Source of the DNA: Nostoc punctiforme NIES-2108
Lineage (GTDB): Bacteria; Cyanobacteriota; Cyanobacteriia; Cyanobacteriales; Nostocaceae
Direction: 5' to 3'
Assembly: GCA_003326195.1 (NCBI GenBank)
Contig: LXQE01000146.1
Span: forward strand, 1-51,866
Length of the DNA: 51,866 bases
Of this stretch, positions 8,238-17,116 are shown piece after piece (position 1 is the first letter of the stretch; every line of letters begins with the position of its first letter). Under the pieces are notes generated by a model, which saw only the letters and a list, made by a program, of their open reading frames with translations, did no database searches and was not told where the DNA came from. A program made the position numbers and the translations under genes.

Positions 8238-8346
8238 GCCCGTTTACTCCATACACCTAAAGTACTATTCCTCGACGAACCCACAATTGGACTGGATGTA
8301 ATTGCTCGTCAGGAATTAAGCGACCTCATCCGAGAGTGGAACTGTA
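8238..8346 (+). pseudogene. Fragment of an ABC transporter ATPase
   Basis: In one frame this reads ARLLHTPKVLFLDEPTIGLD and then VIARQELSDLIREWN. That is the Walker B and D-loop region of an ABC-2 type ATP-binding subunit. No Walker A, signature motif or C-terminal part is found on either side. It is therefore a remnant of about 36 codons. Confidence 0.8.
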
Positions 8347-8454
8347 GGGGAAGTGCATCTTTTTTTCTGATTCTTGCTTGTACTTGAGAAAGCGCAGAAA
8401 GTCCAGAGTTTCTTGTACAAAAAACTCTTGAGAGAATTCATCTAATGAATTCAA
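8326..8454 (-). pseudogene. Possible remnant of a DUF2281-like antitoxin gene
   Basis: A short frame from TTG reads VQETLDFLRFLKYKQE, which resembles the conserved core of DUF2281-type antitoxins (pattern QE-LDF-EFL--K). It has no upstream ATG before a stop, and its 3' end runs into the antisense of the ABC ATPase fragment. It is likely a broken piece, or chance similarity. Confidence 0.3.
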
Positions 8455-8562
8455 TTTCTTGGGGTAGGAGTTTTTTGAGAGTTATAAATATCAAGAAAAA
8501 TGGGAATATAGAAGTTTGATTTCCAGACTTTTTTCAAAACCTACTATGCAAACTTAGTTCGT

Positions 8563-8853
8563 TTGTACTATTTTTGTATTTGTAGAGGTATTGGTATATA
8601 TCCTGGTGATTGGTTAATTGTTGAATTGATTAATCCTCTATATCAAAAGCCTAAGGAGCAAGAGATTGTTATAGTTTCTGTGGATGATGAGACTTTAGTT
8701 AAACGTTATAGCAGGGAAAAAGGAGAAGTAGTTTTAGTATCGGAGAATGAGAACCACGAGCCAATCAGACGCTCTGAAGGAGCAATTTATATTTCAGGAA
8801 TTGTGAAAAGTGCTATTCGTCGCAATTTATCAAAAAGGTTGCCAAATGGATAA
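8563..8853 (+). pseudogene. Truncated S24 peptidase (UmuD/LexA C-terminal domain-like)
   Basis: The frame reads RGIGIYPGDWLIVELINP and continues through VSVDDETLVKRYS, ending with IYISGIVKSAIRRNL. This is the S24 serine-peptidase fold of UmuD and LexA, including the catalytic Lys in VKRY. The catalytic Ser, normally in GDSM just before GxGIYPGD, is missing: the preceding residues (YYFCIC) are unrelated and the only start is TTG. No umuC is nearby. It is most simply a 5'-truncated remnant of an error-prone repair accessory gene, unable to cleave itself. Confidence 0.7.
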
Positions 8854-8878
8854 CCTTTGTACAGAACTCATTAATGAG

Positions 8879-11200
8879 TTACTTAGCAGCTTTTTTCAAA
8901 CATTGCCATCTTTGTCGTAGTTGCTGCAAGTTCGGCGTATGACCGCCATAACGCCAACCAACATAAGCTTGACAAATTTCATCTATGACCTCAGCGGTTG
9001 CTAGAGCATGATGCTGGTATGAGACTCTGGCATACTCTAAAGGTGTTTGTGCTGGATGTTTACCTAAGCCTTTTTGGGTTGTCCATTGCAGCATTTGTTG
9101 ATAAAGGCTCTCCATTGCTGGCAATTTCTTTAACCATCGGCGGTTGCGCCACTCTCGCCACTGACCCCAACCCAGCCAAGCGAAGAAAGCTGCTGTAGTT
9201 GACAAGATTAAGCCAGTCAACACGCCGAACCAACCTTGGGAAAATAAAGCTAAAAACCAAGCGATCGCTCTTATCACCCACTTAAATATTGTCTCAAATA
9301 CATTATTCAACAAACCTGTCACCGGAGAAGGTAGCCAGCCAGCAATCCAATGCCACAATTGGCGCAACACACTAAAAGTCTGAGTGTCTTCAATAGATGG
9401 GGGAATCAGAGGATGATTGGGAATAGGGTCAAAGGCAAACCAACCATATTTAGGAAAATACACTTCTGTCATCGCATAAGCGTCAGTATTACGGACAACG
9501 TACAGTCCTGTAAATGGATTAAATTCTCCTGAACTAAACCCTGCTACTAACCGCGCTGGGATACCAATGGAACGTAACATTACTGTGAGAACTGTAGAGA
9601 AGTGGTCTGGATAGCCTCCCTTTTGCTTAAACAAAAAAGTTTCTACCAAGTCTTCTTTTTCACTCAAATAAGGTAGTTCTAAGGGATTTTGGGGAATAGA
9701 GTAGCGTTGCTTTAAATATTGAGCTAAATAGAGAGCCTTTTCGTAGGGTGAATCCAGGCTTTTAGCAGATTTTGCGACTTTTTCTTGATTGTAGTTAGTG
9801 AGGATTTCTTCGGTACGTTGTCGGACTTTTTCGGCAATTTCGGGAGGAATTTGCAGATAATGCTTTGTAATTTGTTGGGGATATTTAGTAGAAGCTTCAC
9901 CTAACAAAGTGCGATCGCGGTATGGCACTTCGGAAATTACTGTGTAGGTAAAACCTTCTGATAATTCTACAGGCGATCGCAATCCGTCTTCCTTATCAAC
10001 AGCGATCACTGGTGCTGGAAAATAAACTTCCTTGGGATAAGTCATCGCTGGAATCAGGTTAGGTAAATCTGACACCACTGTATAAGTTTGTACTACCTCT
10101 TGGGTTTTACCCGTGAGTACAGACGGAGAAAGAAAGATTTGGTAAGACCAAGGCGATCGCCTAACAGTCGTAACATCTTCATTACGGGAAACTTCCCATC
10201 CCTTACCTGTATAGTGGTCAAATCCTAATACTCGCCAAAAACCCTCAGCTTGCGATCGCACCCGCATGACAACCTTGGGTTTCATCTCGCCCCGCAGGTT
10301 TTGATTCATTTGGCTATTAAAACCGTAATAAAAATTATTATCTACTTTACCTGGCTGACCAGTTTTATTTTGTCCCGTACTACCGCTACCACTGCCTTGA
10401 TTCTCACCTTTACCTTGGCGGACATAACCGGGATTAATGATACTACGTCCTGTGAAATTATTTTTTACTTGAATAGCAGAACTTACAGGAAAATTTCGTA
10501 ATTGATAACCGGGAAATCTGGGTAAAACAGCAAAAATTGCCAGCCCCAGACCGACAATTAGTAAAAAAGTTAGAATTAAAAATTTAAAATTAAGACTTGA
10601 AGAATTCTTCTGATTGAATTTTTCCTTTTGAGTTTTTAATGGCTGCAAACCCAAGCGTGAGCGGTAGTCTAATACTAAAGTGGGCAGAGCGATCGCTAAA
10701 AATAACAGCAACACAGGTGCAAATGCTAAAGTCTGACTCAGGGTTGCTGCCACACCTAATAAAATCAGTCCGATCACAATCGAATAGCCCAAATTTTTCC
10801 GGCGGGGTGTATCAAAGCTATGCAACACCTGGAGTTGAATTAATAACTCTGCCAAACCCAACCGCGTATCATTCAACTCCCCCGTTAATCGCCCAAAAAA
10901 AGCACCCAGTGCGACTAACATGCCGATGGCGATACAGAATTGAATTGCAACATTGCGATCACGGCGACGATAATAACTCCAAATTGCACCCACTACACTC
11001 AGGGGTAACGCCCAAAAACTGAAGGAAGTCTCAGCGGCAATATCCGTCGCCACAATTCCCAAAATAACCAACGCTAGCACCAGCACCCGCAATAAAATTG
11101 AATCTTCCACTTCAATCAAAGGCGACCCCTGCGGATTTTGCCGCCAGAAATTACCTACAGGGATACGCCAAAACCGATTCATCCTGGATAAGTTAAACAT
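8879..11200 (-). CDS. TgpA-like membrane protein with degenerate transglutaminase domain
   Basis: The protein has 773 residues. Hydrophobic segments between about 33 and 230 form an N-terminal multi-pass region (DUF3488-like). An extracytoplasmic transglutaminase-like domain follows at about 470-600, then further membrane segments around 625-670 and a DUF4129-like C-terminal tail. The transglutaminase core is clear (LVETFLF, RSIGIPARLVAGF, YGWFAFDP). However, the nucleophile Cys is Pro531 (GGYPDHFS), and the His of the usual AHAW motif is Tyr575 (NTDAYAMTEVYF). Thiol catalysis is therefore impossible. It may bind peptides or act as a scaffold at the envelope. It lies downstream of patU on the same strand, 334 bp away. 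Confidence 0.85.
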   Translation of the reverse strand: MFNLSRMNRFWRIPVGNFWRQNPQGSPLIEVEDSILLRVLVLALVILGIVATDIAAETSFSFWALPLSVVGAIWSYYRRRDRNVAIQFCIAIGMLVALGAFFGRLTGELNDTRLGLAELLIQLQVLHSFDTPRRKNLGYSIVIGLILLGVAATLSQTLAFAPVLLLFLAIALPTLVLDYRSRLGLQPLKTQKEKFNQKNSSSLNFKFLILTFLLIVGLGLAIFAVLPRFPGYQLRNFPVSSAIQVKNNFTGRSIINPGYVRQGKGENQGSGSGSTGQNKTGQPGKVDNNFYYGFNSQMNQNLRGEMKPKVVMRVRSQAEGFWRVLGFDHYTGKGWEVSRNEDVTTVRRSPWSYQIFLSPSVLTGKTQEVVQTYTVVSDLPNLIPAMTYPKEVYFPAPVIAVDKEDGLRSPVELSEGFTYTVISEVPYRDRTLLGEASTKYPQQITKHYLQIPPEIAEKVRQRTEEILTNYNQEKVAKSAKSLDSPYEKALYLAQYLKQRYSIPQNPLELPYLSEKEDLVETFLFKQKGGYPDHFSTVLTVMLRSIGIPARLVAGFSSGEFNPFTGLYVVRNTDAYAMTEVYFPKYGWFAFDPIPNHPLIPPSIEDTQTFSVLRQLWHWIAGWLPSPVTGLLNNVFETIFKWVIRAIAWFLALFSQGWFGVLTGLILSTTAAFFAWLGWGQWREWRNRRWLKKLPAMESLYQQMLQWTTQKGLGKHPAQTPLEYARVSYQHHALATAEVIDEICQAYVGWRYGGHTPNLQQLRQRWQCLKKAAK

Positions 11201-11534
11201 TTGAGTCTAGTAGAAGCAATGATGTAGATGCAACAAACACAATGCAAGGGAGGTAATTTGCTACCCTAGCACTGTGTTAAAAAAATGATATCTAAGGAGT
11301 AGAGATGGAAATACACGAGAAATGGGTAACGCAGTGAATCGAGAAATAATCAAATACTTTCTCAATATCGCCATGTCCCCATATCCCCGTGTCCCTGTGT
11401 CTTTGTAATAACTGCTTCTCGTAGACACCCTAATGACCGTTTATTGAAAAATAGGATAAGCTTCAAAACCAGGAAAATCCTCTTAATATATATCGGCGTT
11501 GATTGAGATAGTGTGCTAGCGGTGGCAATTTAAC
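11201..11534. other. Intergenic region without a gene
   Basis: I see no gene. The region holds a low-complexity run of the TCCCC-ATATCCCC-GTGTCCC type near 11371-11403, which is repeat-like. The half nearest 11200 is the likely promoter of the transglutaminase-like gene. Confidence 0.55.
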
Positions 11535-12512
11535 CTAAATCGTGGGATTAATCACAAACAACAACGACTGTTCGTCTATTTCTGGAAATTCAACTTCCAG
11601 GGTATAAGTTGGGTTAAGTTGCTCGCAGCCTAACTCTACATTTAAGTATCCCGAAGTCGAAGATGTTGTCATTGCTAAAGTGCCACTTCCCCGCAGCGTC
11701 AAAGTTCCTTTAACAGGTAACTCAGCTTGCACAAGTAACTTCGTAAGTTTACCTAGAGACTGGTATTCTACTCTGATGTTCAAAGCACCAACACTGGTTA
11801 GCCACTGTCTTTCTACCACTGGACTGGTTGCTGAAACTGGTAGAGTCAGATTTTCCAGCAGTTGTTTAGCTGCTAGCAACGACAAAGCCATCTGTTGACG
11901 CGGTTGTAAATCTGAGTAATCGCTCTGAATAGCGGGCATTGTCTCCAGAGTACTTGCAGACCGATAGGTGCTTCTTAGCACCAATCCAGCTATATCGTTT
12001 AGTGCTTGAGACTCATTGGGAAAAAAGTTCTCCACCACTTGAACTAATTTTGCCCCCAACGGCACTGAAGATGTCACTAAAGCCTGACACTGTTCTAGCA
12101 ATTGCTGGAAAACTCTTTCCGGTAAGCGAGTCGGCAAGGTCAACTTTGACTGTTGTACCATCCATCCCCAGCTAGGAACGAGTGTCATTGACGGCTCATC
12201 AACAAAATCAGGATATTCGATTAATTGTGTTTCCCAGGGAAACAACGGTGGGTGGTCTTGGGCTTGGATTTGTAACCGATTCTTAAGGACAGCTTGAAAA
12301 CGATCTTGCACAGTAGGAATTTCTCCCAATTGAAAGGTCTGGGGCGTTCCTCCCAATTTTGGCTCGCTGCTTTTTGAAGCAGTGGCTTCATTGAGGAGTT
12401 TTTTTACCCCGTCATTTTCCTCACATTCTACCGATTGCTCGTTATTTTTGACATCATCTGTCAATAACCAATCGAGACACCGGTGTTGTAAGGATTCTGA
12501 GTCACTATTCAT
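11535..12512 (-). CDS. patU: PatU-type heterocyst patterning protein
   Basis: The protein has 325 residues from the ATG at 12512; an in-frame ATG four codons earlier is possible. No known domain is seen. The N-terminal 80 residues look disordered and acidic. The C-terminal third is beta-rich with many Leu/Val (VEYQSLGKLTKLLVQAELPVKGTLTLRGSG). Identification rests mainly on position: it overlaps the end of hetZ by 8 bp, the known hetZ-patU arrangement. In Anabaena PCC 7120 this gene is split into patU5 and patU3. Here it is a single frame, as in other Nostocales. PatU proteins influence heterocyst spacing. Translational coupling to hetZ is likely. Confidence 0.75.
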   Translation of the reverse strand: MNSDSESLQHRCLDWLLTDDVKNNEQSVECEENDGVKKLLNEATASKSSEPKLGGTPQTFQLGEIPTVQDRFQAVLKNRLQIQAQDHPPLFPWETQLIEYPDFVDEPSMTLVPSWGWMVQQSKLTLPTRLPERVFQQLLEQCQALVTSSVPLGAKLVQVVENFFPNESQALNDIAGLVLRSTYRSASTLETMPAIQSDYSDLQPRQQMALSLLAAKQLLENLTLPVSATSPVVERQWLTSVGALNIRVEYQSLGKLTKLLVQAELPVKGTLTLRGSGTLAMTTSSTSGYLNVELGCEQLNPTYTLEVEFPEIDEQSLLFVINPTI

Positions 12513-13710
12513 GAGTAGATGCACCTGATCCGGAAACTAATGAGTTACGAATTTCCCAAGCTTGCTCAAGAATCTTAAACCATCGTTTTTGCAGTTGTGC
12601 CATTGACAGCCCTAAAGTTTTTGCTATTTTTTCATCAGCTTGTCCTTGTTGCTTCAACTCTAATAAAGACCGTTGCTTATTGTCCAGCTGTGCTGTGTAT
12701 ACTTGCCATTGTTGAGGAGTTAAGCCCAAATTTGTGTGCAGAGAAGCTTCCAGCCACTCATGAACTAATTCCCAACGGTGCAACAGGGCAAACCGAATCA
12801 AATGATACTTAAAGCGCTGCTGCAAATAATCTCTCTGACGAGGGGTTAAACCTAAAACCGATTCAATTTCCTGTGCTGATAAATCTTGGAGGCGGAGAGA
12901 AAAATAATCAGCGCAGTCAGATTGTTGTCGTTGTTCAAGATAATTCATTAATTCCGTAACCACAACGGAACGCAAGGTGTCTTCTTCGGGTTCGGGTTCG
13001 GCTTGCGTTGCCATTGTGGAGCGCAATTGGTGAATTGCTGGTTCTTCCCAAGAACCGTCACCTTCATTATTGCTACCTTCTGCGGCTTGTTCTATATCTA
13101 CGCTGGTTTCTGGAGGCTGCTGTTGGGAAAAAGTTTGTGCGCGCAGGATAATTAGCTGTTGCTGACGACCTGGTAAGGGAATGCGTCGCTTGCCGTAGCG
13201 CTCGGTAAATGCCATATACTCGGACAATTCCAAGAGCGTCTGAGGGCGATAAGTGGCACCAAGTTGATTTTCTCGCCGGAAAGCATTCAATGCTTCTAGA
13301 TAGAAACTCTGGAGGAAATCTTCAATTATCGTCAGCCGCCCTTGATAGCTCAATTGCTTCTGAGGAGGATTAATATATCGATAAATAATTGCACTCAAAG
13401 TACTGTGTAATTCGACCCTGCCCCGATTTGAACCCAACTGATAGTACCTGAGACACTGTTGCAGCCGATGCCGAGCCAGGGTCATCGCCGAGCTTTCTAC
13501 AGATCCAGAAGCTTGAATACGTTTACTCTCATGACAAATCCGGTAGACTTCGGTGGTAATACGTCTTGCTACATCGTGGCAATTCTGTTCCGAAGCTTTG
13601 GTTGACTGCTGAAACTCCTTGGACAGGAGTTGAAAGATCGCCTCCACGCCTGTAGAATTTTCTCCCAGAATAGTTGCAGATGGAATAGTTGCGGTTGCGG
13701 CTGAATTCAT
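12505..13710 (-). CDS. hetZ: Heterocyst differentiation regulator HetZ
   Basis: The protein has 401 residues from the ATG at 13710, the length I recall for HetZ; a TTG five codons earlier is less likely. Recognisable stretches include ATILGENSTGVEAIFQLLS, YYQLGSNRGRVELHSTLSAI and ERYGKRRIPLPGRQQQLIIL. HetZ is a DNA-binding regulator needed early in heterocyst differentiation and is controlled by HetR. The C-terminal 60 residues (LDNKQRSLLELKQQG, then EKIAKTLGLSMAQLQKRW) look like a sigma region 4-type helix-turn-helix, which is an inference. Residues 210-245 form an acidic, probably flexible linker. It is followed by patU with overlap. I saw no clear HetR palindrome in the 165 bp upstream. 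Confidence 0.9.
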   Translation of the reverse strand: MNSAATATIPSATILGENSTGVEAIFQLLSKEFQQSTKASEQNCHDVARRITTEVYRICHESKRIQASGSVESSAMTLARHRLQQCLRYYQLGSNRGRVELHSTLSAIIYRYINPPQKQLSYQGRLTIIEDFLQSFYLEALNAFRRENQLGATYRPQTLLELSEYMAFTERYGKRRIPLPGRQQQLIILRAQTFSQQQPPETSVDIEQAAEGSNNEGDGSWEEPAIHQLRSTMATQAEPEPEEDTLRSVVVTELMNYLEQRQQSDCADYFSLRLQDLSAQEIESVLGLTPRQRDYLQQRFKYHLIRFALLHRWELVHEWLEASLHTNLGLTPQQWQVYTAQLDNKQRSLLELKQQGQADEKIAKTLGLSMAQLQKRWFKILEQAWEIRNSLVSGSGASTHE

Positions 13711-13875
13711 AGTCTCGGTTTTCAAAAGACCCTAACTTACTTAAATACAACCTGTACGACTGTGGGTATTGGCTGGTTTGGTTTTACGTATAAGCTAAAC
13801 GCAGGCCAATCCTATATTGAGGATATGGCTGATTTTATTATTCCCAATTCTGATGGGATTGTTCACACTTGATAG

Positions 13876-14388
13876 ATGTTATTGCCATTACCCAAGAGTC
13901 GTATACAAGTCATTATGGATTTAGAAGCACAAATTCAATTGCTGATTGACAATGCACCCCGCGATGGTATGACACCACATCTTGTTGCAGCAATTGCTCC
14001 TGCCCTTAGAGCGATCGCTCAAAAATTACGCTACTCCCAGTACTATATTCTCCAAAATTCGGAGTCAAACTGGGTTTTAACTACATTGAGCAATCGTGCT
14101 AATCCAGGATTGGAAAAGCGTGTGATTTACGCTTTCCCTACCATACAGGATGTCTCTCTAATTTCCCCTGCTGGGCTTGACCCTCAAATGCTAGCTAAAA
14201 TTACTCCTGTCACCCATATTTTGTTCCAAATGGTGGCATTAGAACCCGTAGATAGTATCGTTTTTTTGGAGACGCCGGGTAAGACCACTCATACCGTCGA
14301 AGTTCGGCGAACTGAACTAGAAAAACTCATGCAGAAACAGTTACGACAACAGCGATCGCCAAAACAGATACCCCCTGATATTGCATAG
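13876..14388 (+). CDS. Conserved protein of unknown function, divergent from hetZ
   Basis: The protein has 170 residues. A second ATG at 13915 (MDLEAQIQLLIDNAPRDG) gives 157 residues and is equally plausible, since neither start has a clear ribosome binding site. It is soluble, with a helical N-terminus, a central alpha/beta part (YSQYYILQNSESNWVLTTL) and a basic, Gln-rich tail. I do not recognise a domain. It is separated from hetZ by about 165 bp of shared promoter region, so the two genes could be co-regulated. Its 3' end is followed by a strong hairpin. Confidence 0.72.
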   Translation: MLLPLPKSRIQVIMDLEAQIQLLIDNAPRDGMTPHLVAAIAPALRAIAQKLRYSQYYILQNSESNWVLTTLSNRANPGLEKRVIYAFPTIQDVSLISPAGLDPQMLAKITPVTHILFQMVALEPVDSIVFLETPGKTTHTVEVRRTELEKLMQKQLRQQRSPKQIPPDIA

Positions 14389-14397
14389 AAAAAATTT

Positions 14398-14431
14398 GGA
14401 TGTGGGATTTTTTAGATACAATCCCACATCC
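14398..14431 (+). terminator. Hairpin downstream of the hetZ-divergent gene
   Basis: GGATGTGGGATT at 14398-14409 is perfectly complementary to AATCCCACATCC at 14420-14431, across a 10-nt loop. It begins 10 bp after the stop codon. The flanking bases are A- and T-rich but there is no long T run, so it may act as a terminator or only stabilise the RNA. Confidence 0.65.
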
Positions 14432-14942
14432 AAAATTTTAAATCTCAAATTTCTTTAAAAAAGTTTTCTAAATCAGTAAAAAAAGAAATTTTTTCTTTTC
14501 GTTACACCATACGACTGACTCAACTTTCGCTGAAACCTAAAATTGATTAAAAAATAGTTATCAGTGAACATTTTTCCGTTTTCAAATTTTAGTTTCCTAG
14601 TGAAGCAGAGTTTTATACTTAAAAACTTTCACATAAAAAATATCCCATTCTTGATTGTGAGGTGCCCAGTAATCAAAAGCGGGCAAGTCTTTAGAGTGAG
14701 CGCTCAGTCAAACACTATTCACTCCACAAGTAGTAGTAATTTATTTTTTGGAAATCCCTAAGAAACTCTAAAAAACCCCACTTTCTACCTGTTAAATAAG
14801 TGGATTTAATTAAACATAAAGCTGCTTTAGTGCATTAAAGCGTTAATACAACACAACATTTCAGGTTTTTGGTGCGTTACGTAAGCCACAACACACCTAC
14901 ATTTAAATCCCCACTTTCTACTTGAAAACTCTGATAACTGAT
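14432..14942. other. AT-rich intergenic region without a gene
   Basis: This lies between convergent genes. It is AT-rich, with near-duplicate phrases (CCCCACTTTCTACCTGTTAAA near 14776 and CCCCACTTTCTACTTGAAAA near 14911). I see no coding sequence. Confidence 0.5.
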
Positions 14943-15914
14943 TTAATAGAGGCGACTCAGTGTGTACTCAGCTATGTTAATCAGTGCCTGGTGGGATTCT
15001 GAGAATGGGAGAACTGCAAGATGTTCAATTGCCAACTTAGCATGGTGAGCAGCTAACTCTCGCGCCTGCTGTATACCTTGACTATCTTGAATCAGTGCTA
15101 GTGCTTGCTCTAAATCTCCTTCTTGAGCAAACTCTCGTTCAATCAGCACTTCTAAAGATGGTTTTTCTGCCAAAGCAAATAAAACGGGTGCAGTTAGATT
15201 ACCACTTTTGAGATCCGACCCCGCTGGTTTACCCAAGGTATCTGTTGTACTGGTGAAATCTAAAATGTCATCAACAATTTGAAATGCTATACCAAAATGA
15301 CGACCGTAGCTATACAGATGCTCAACAGTTTCTCGTGAGACTTCACTAAGTAATCCAGCAGCTTTAGAACTATTGGCAATTAATGAAGCTGTTTTGTAGT
15401 AACTCTTCTCAATGTAAGCTTCAATAGAGATACCAGCATCAAAACGATTTAGTCCCTGCTGAATCTCCCCAGTAGCCAGATCCATAATGACTTCTGAGAG
15501 CAGTTTCACTACCTCCAAATTGTCCAAGTTTGCTAAATACCAGGACGATTGGGCAAAGAGAAAATCTCCTGCTAAGATGGCAATGCGGTTCCCGAACAAA
15601 CTATGAACGGTAGGAACGCCTCGCCGCACATCTGATTCATCTACCACATCGTCATGTACCAAGCTTGCTGTGTGAATCATTTCTGTAATCTCAGCAAGAC
15701 GGCGATGACGCGGTGTAATGTCTTGTTCTAACATTGTTGCCCGCGATATTAGCAGGACAATTGCTGGTCTGATACGCTTTCCCCCAGCTCCGAATAAATG
15801 TTCGGCTGCTGCAAACAGAATGGGGTGGCGGTTTCCAACTAGCTGTTTTAGGTTATCTGCTAGTAGTCGCAGGTCTGCTTCCACAGGGGTAAACAGGGAG
15901 GTGGCTGGGGTCAT
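14943..15914 (-). CDS. sds: Solanesyl diphosphate synthase
   Basis: The 323-residue protein is a trans-prenyl diphosphate synthase. It has both aspartate-rich motifs: DDVVD (88-92) and DDILD (215-219). The GGKRIRP segment (44-50) binds isopentenyl diphosphate. Cyanobacterial enzymes of this type make the C45 solanesyl chain of plastoquinone-9. The product length is inferred from the genome context and cannot be proved from the motifs. Length is normal. It lies between murI and the hetZ region, as in related Nostocales. Confidence 0.9.
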   Translation of the reverse strand: MTPATSLFTPVEADLRLLADNLKQLVGNRHPILFAAAEHLFGAGGKRIRPAIVLLISRATMLEQDITPRHRRLAEITEMIHTASLVHDDVVDESDVRRGVPTVHSLFGNRIAILAGDFLFAQSSWYLANLDNLEVVKLLSEVIMDLATGEIQQGLNRFDAGISIEAYIEKSYYKTASLIANSSKAAGLLSEVSRETVEHLYSYGRHFGIAFQIVDDILDFTSTTDTLGKPAGSDLKSGNLTAPVLFALAEKPSLEVLIEREFAQEGDLEQALALIQDSQGIQQARELAAHHAKLAIEHLAVLPFSESHQALINIAEYTLSRLY

Positions 15915-16862
15915 GGATGGGCGGACTCTGACTTAGGTTACGAAAGTTTACATATCCTATACTCATTTTAAGATAACCCTGTGCCAGCGCAAAGTTTTCA
16001 TAAGGTAATCCCATTTTTATGAGTCTATGGGTGATAATTAAGGTTGTCGAGGCTTTTGTCAATAAGTAATTATGCTTAATTTGTGGCTACTCAAACTTTA
16101 AAATAACTTAAAAGATGAATTCTCAGTACACGGGATAAATTCCAAATGAAATTGTGTCAAGTAGTTTCTCATCTCACCTTTCTTGCCACAGTTCCAAAGA
16201 TAATTTAAGCAATATTACTTATTGACAAAAATGCATCGTTCCAAAATGGTCGCCAAGAGGTAAGACTAAATTTCTCCAGAGTGAGGTGTAGCTCTTCAAA
16301 AAATTTGAAATTTAGCAGCCGAATAAGCTCAAAATTCAGGGTCGTTGTGTTACGCTAAAATATAGGAATTTTAAATTTTGTCAGATATTCGCACCCCAAA
16401 AGTTAAGTCAGCGACTAGTTGATTTTACTGAGTTGGTGTTGTGACTCTAAAATAAATATTCGTCGGTTAGATTAAGGGAAGAAATTCTTTAATTTTTCCT
16501 ACGATAGGTAAAACTCCTGGTTTGGAGCTGTGTGATATCCCTATGGGAAGCCGCTACACGTACTCCGCGCACGTAGAGCGCAAGCATTGCTCTTTTCACA
16601 GCAGTTTGAGCAAAAATAAAGCAGATCGGGTAGACCGCTGAGAATCGTAGTTTTAGATTGCTAAATGGCAAACTAACTGCTGTGGGATCTATGGTCTGCA
16701 ATAAGTCGCATTAGCTCATAAATTCTTTGTCCGTAGAGGATTTTGTCTCTATAGGTAATTTTACCATAGGAAACTACAGTCATCAAGAATGCACTTGCTT
16801 GGCTGAGGTTCTACTAAATTTTATGGAATTTTATATTCATTTAGAAGGGTGCTAGTAGAACA
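15915..16862. other. Long intergenic region, no gene recognised
   Basis: About 950 bp separate sds from a small gene. It contains AT-rich DNA and a short GC-rich repeat-like patch at 16540-16590 (CCGCTACACGTACTCCGCGC). Short open frames here have unlikely composition. The part adjoining 15914 should hold the sds promoter. Confidence 0.5.
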
Positions 16863-17036
16863 ATGATTTACGGAAGTATACCTATGATGATTTTTATTTT
16901 AGCCTCTGGATATTTGTTCACAGTCTACCTGTTATTAGCACTGGCGAAGCGAACGGGTACAAAGACTGTTCCTACAAGTTTCCCTTCATCTACTGAAGGA
17001 AAACATAAGCAGGAGATATCAGTTAATAGTCAATAG
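16863..17036 (+). CDS. Small single-pass membrane protein, unknown function
   Basis: A 57-residue frame starts at ATG 16863; a start at 16884 would give 50 residues. It has one strong transmembrane segment (MMIFILASGYLFTVYLLLAL) followed by basic residues AKR and a soluble, Ser/Lys-rich tail. This shape is common in small cyanobacterial membrane proteins. Its last codons run into a heptamer repeat (AGTTAATAGTCAATAG), so the tail may be recently changed by the repeat. No clear ribosome binding site is visible. Confidence 0.5.
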   Translation: MIYGSIPMMIFILASGYLFTVYLLLALAKRTGTKTVPTSFPSSTEGKHKQEISVNSQ

Positions 17037-17110
17037 TCATTTATCATTTGTCCTTAGTCCTTCGTCATTTGTTTTGATAAATGACTAAGGACTAAGGACT
17101 AGGGACTAAT
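17027..17110. repeat. Heptamer repeats on both strands forming a long hairpin
   Basis: TCATTTGTCCTTAGTCCTTC words are followed by their approximate complement AAATGACTAAGGACTAAGGA, so two oppositely oriented heptamer arrays form a hairpin with a loop of about 8 nt (TTTTGAT). It sits 7 bp from the murI stop and may serve as terminator for murI and for the small gene that converges on it. Confidence 0.75.
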
Positions 17111-17116
17111 TAAGTT

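Noticed and set aside
13711..13875. HetR palindrome upstream of hetZ
   Set aside because: I searched by eye for the AGGGGTCTAACCCCT-like core and did not find it in this spacer.
14564..14761. 65-residue Phe/Ser-rich frame
   Set aside because: It has no ribosome binding site, and its composition follows from AT-rich spacer DNA.
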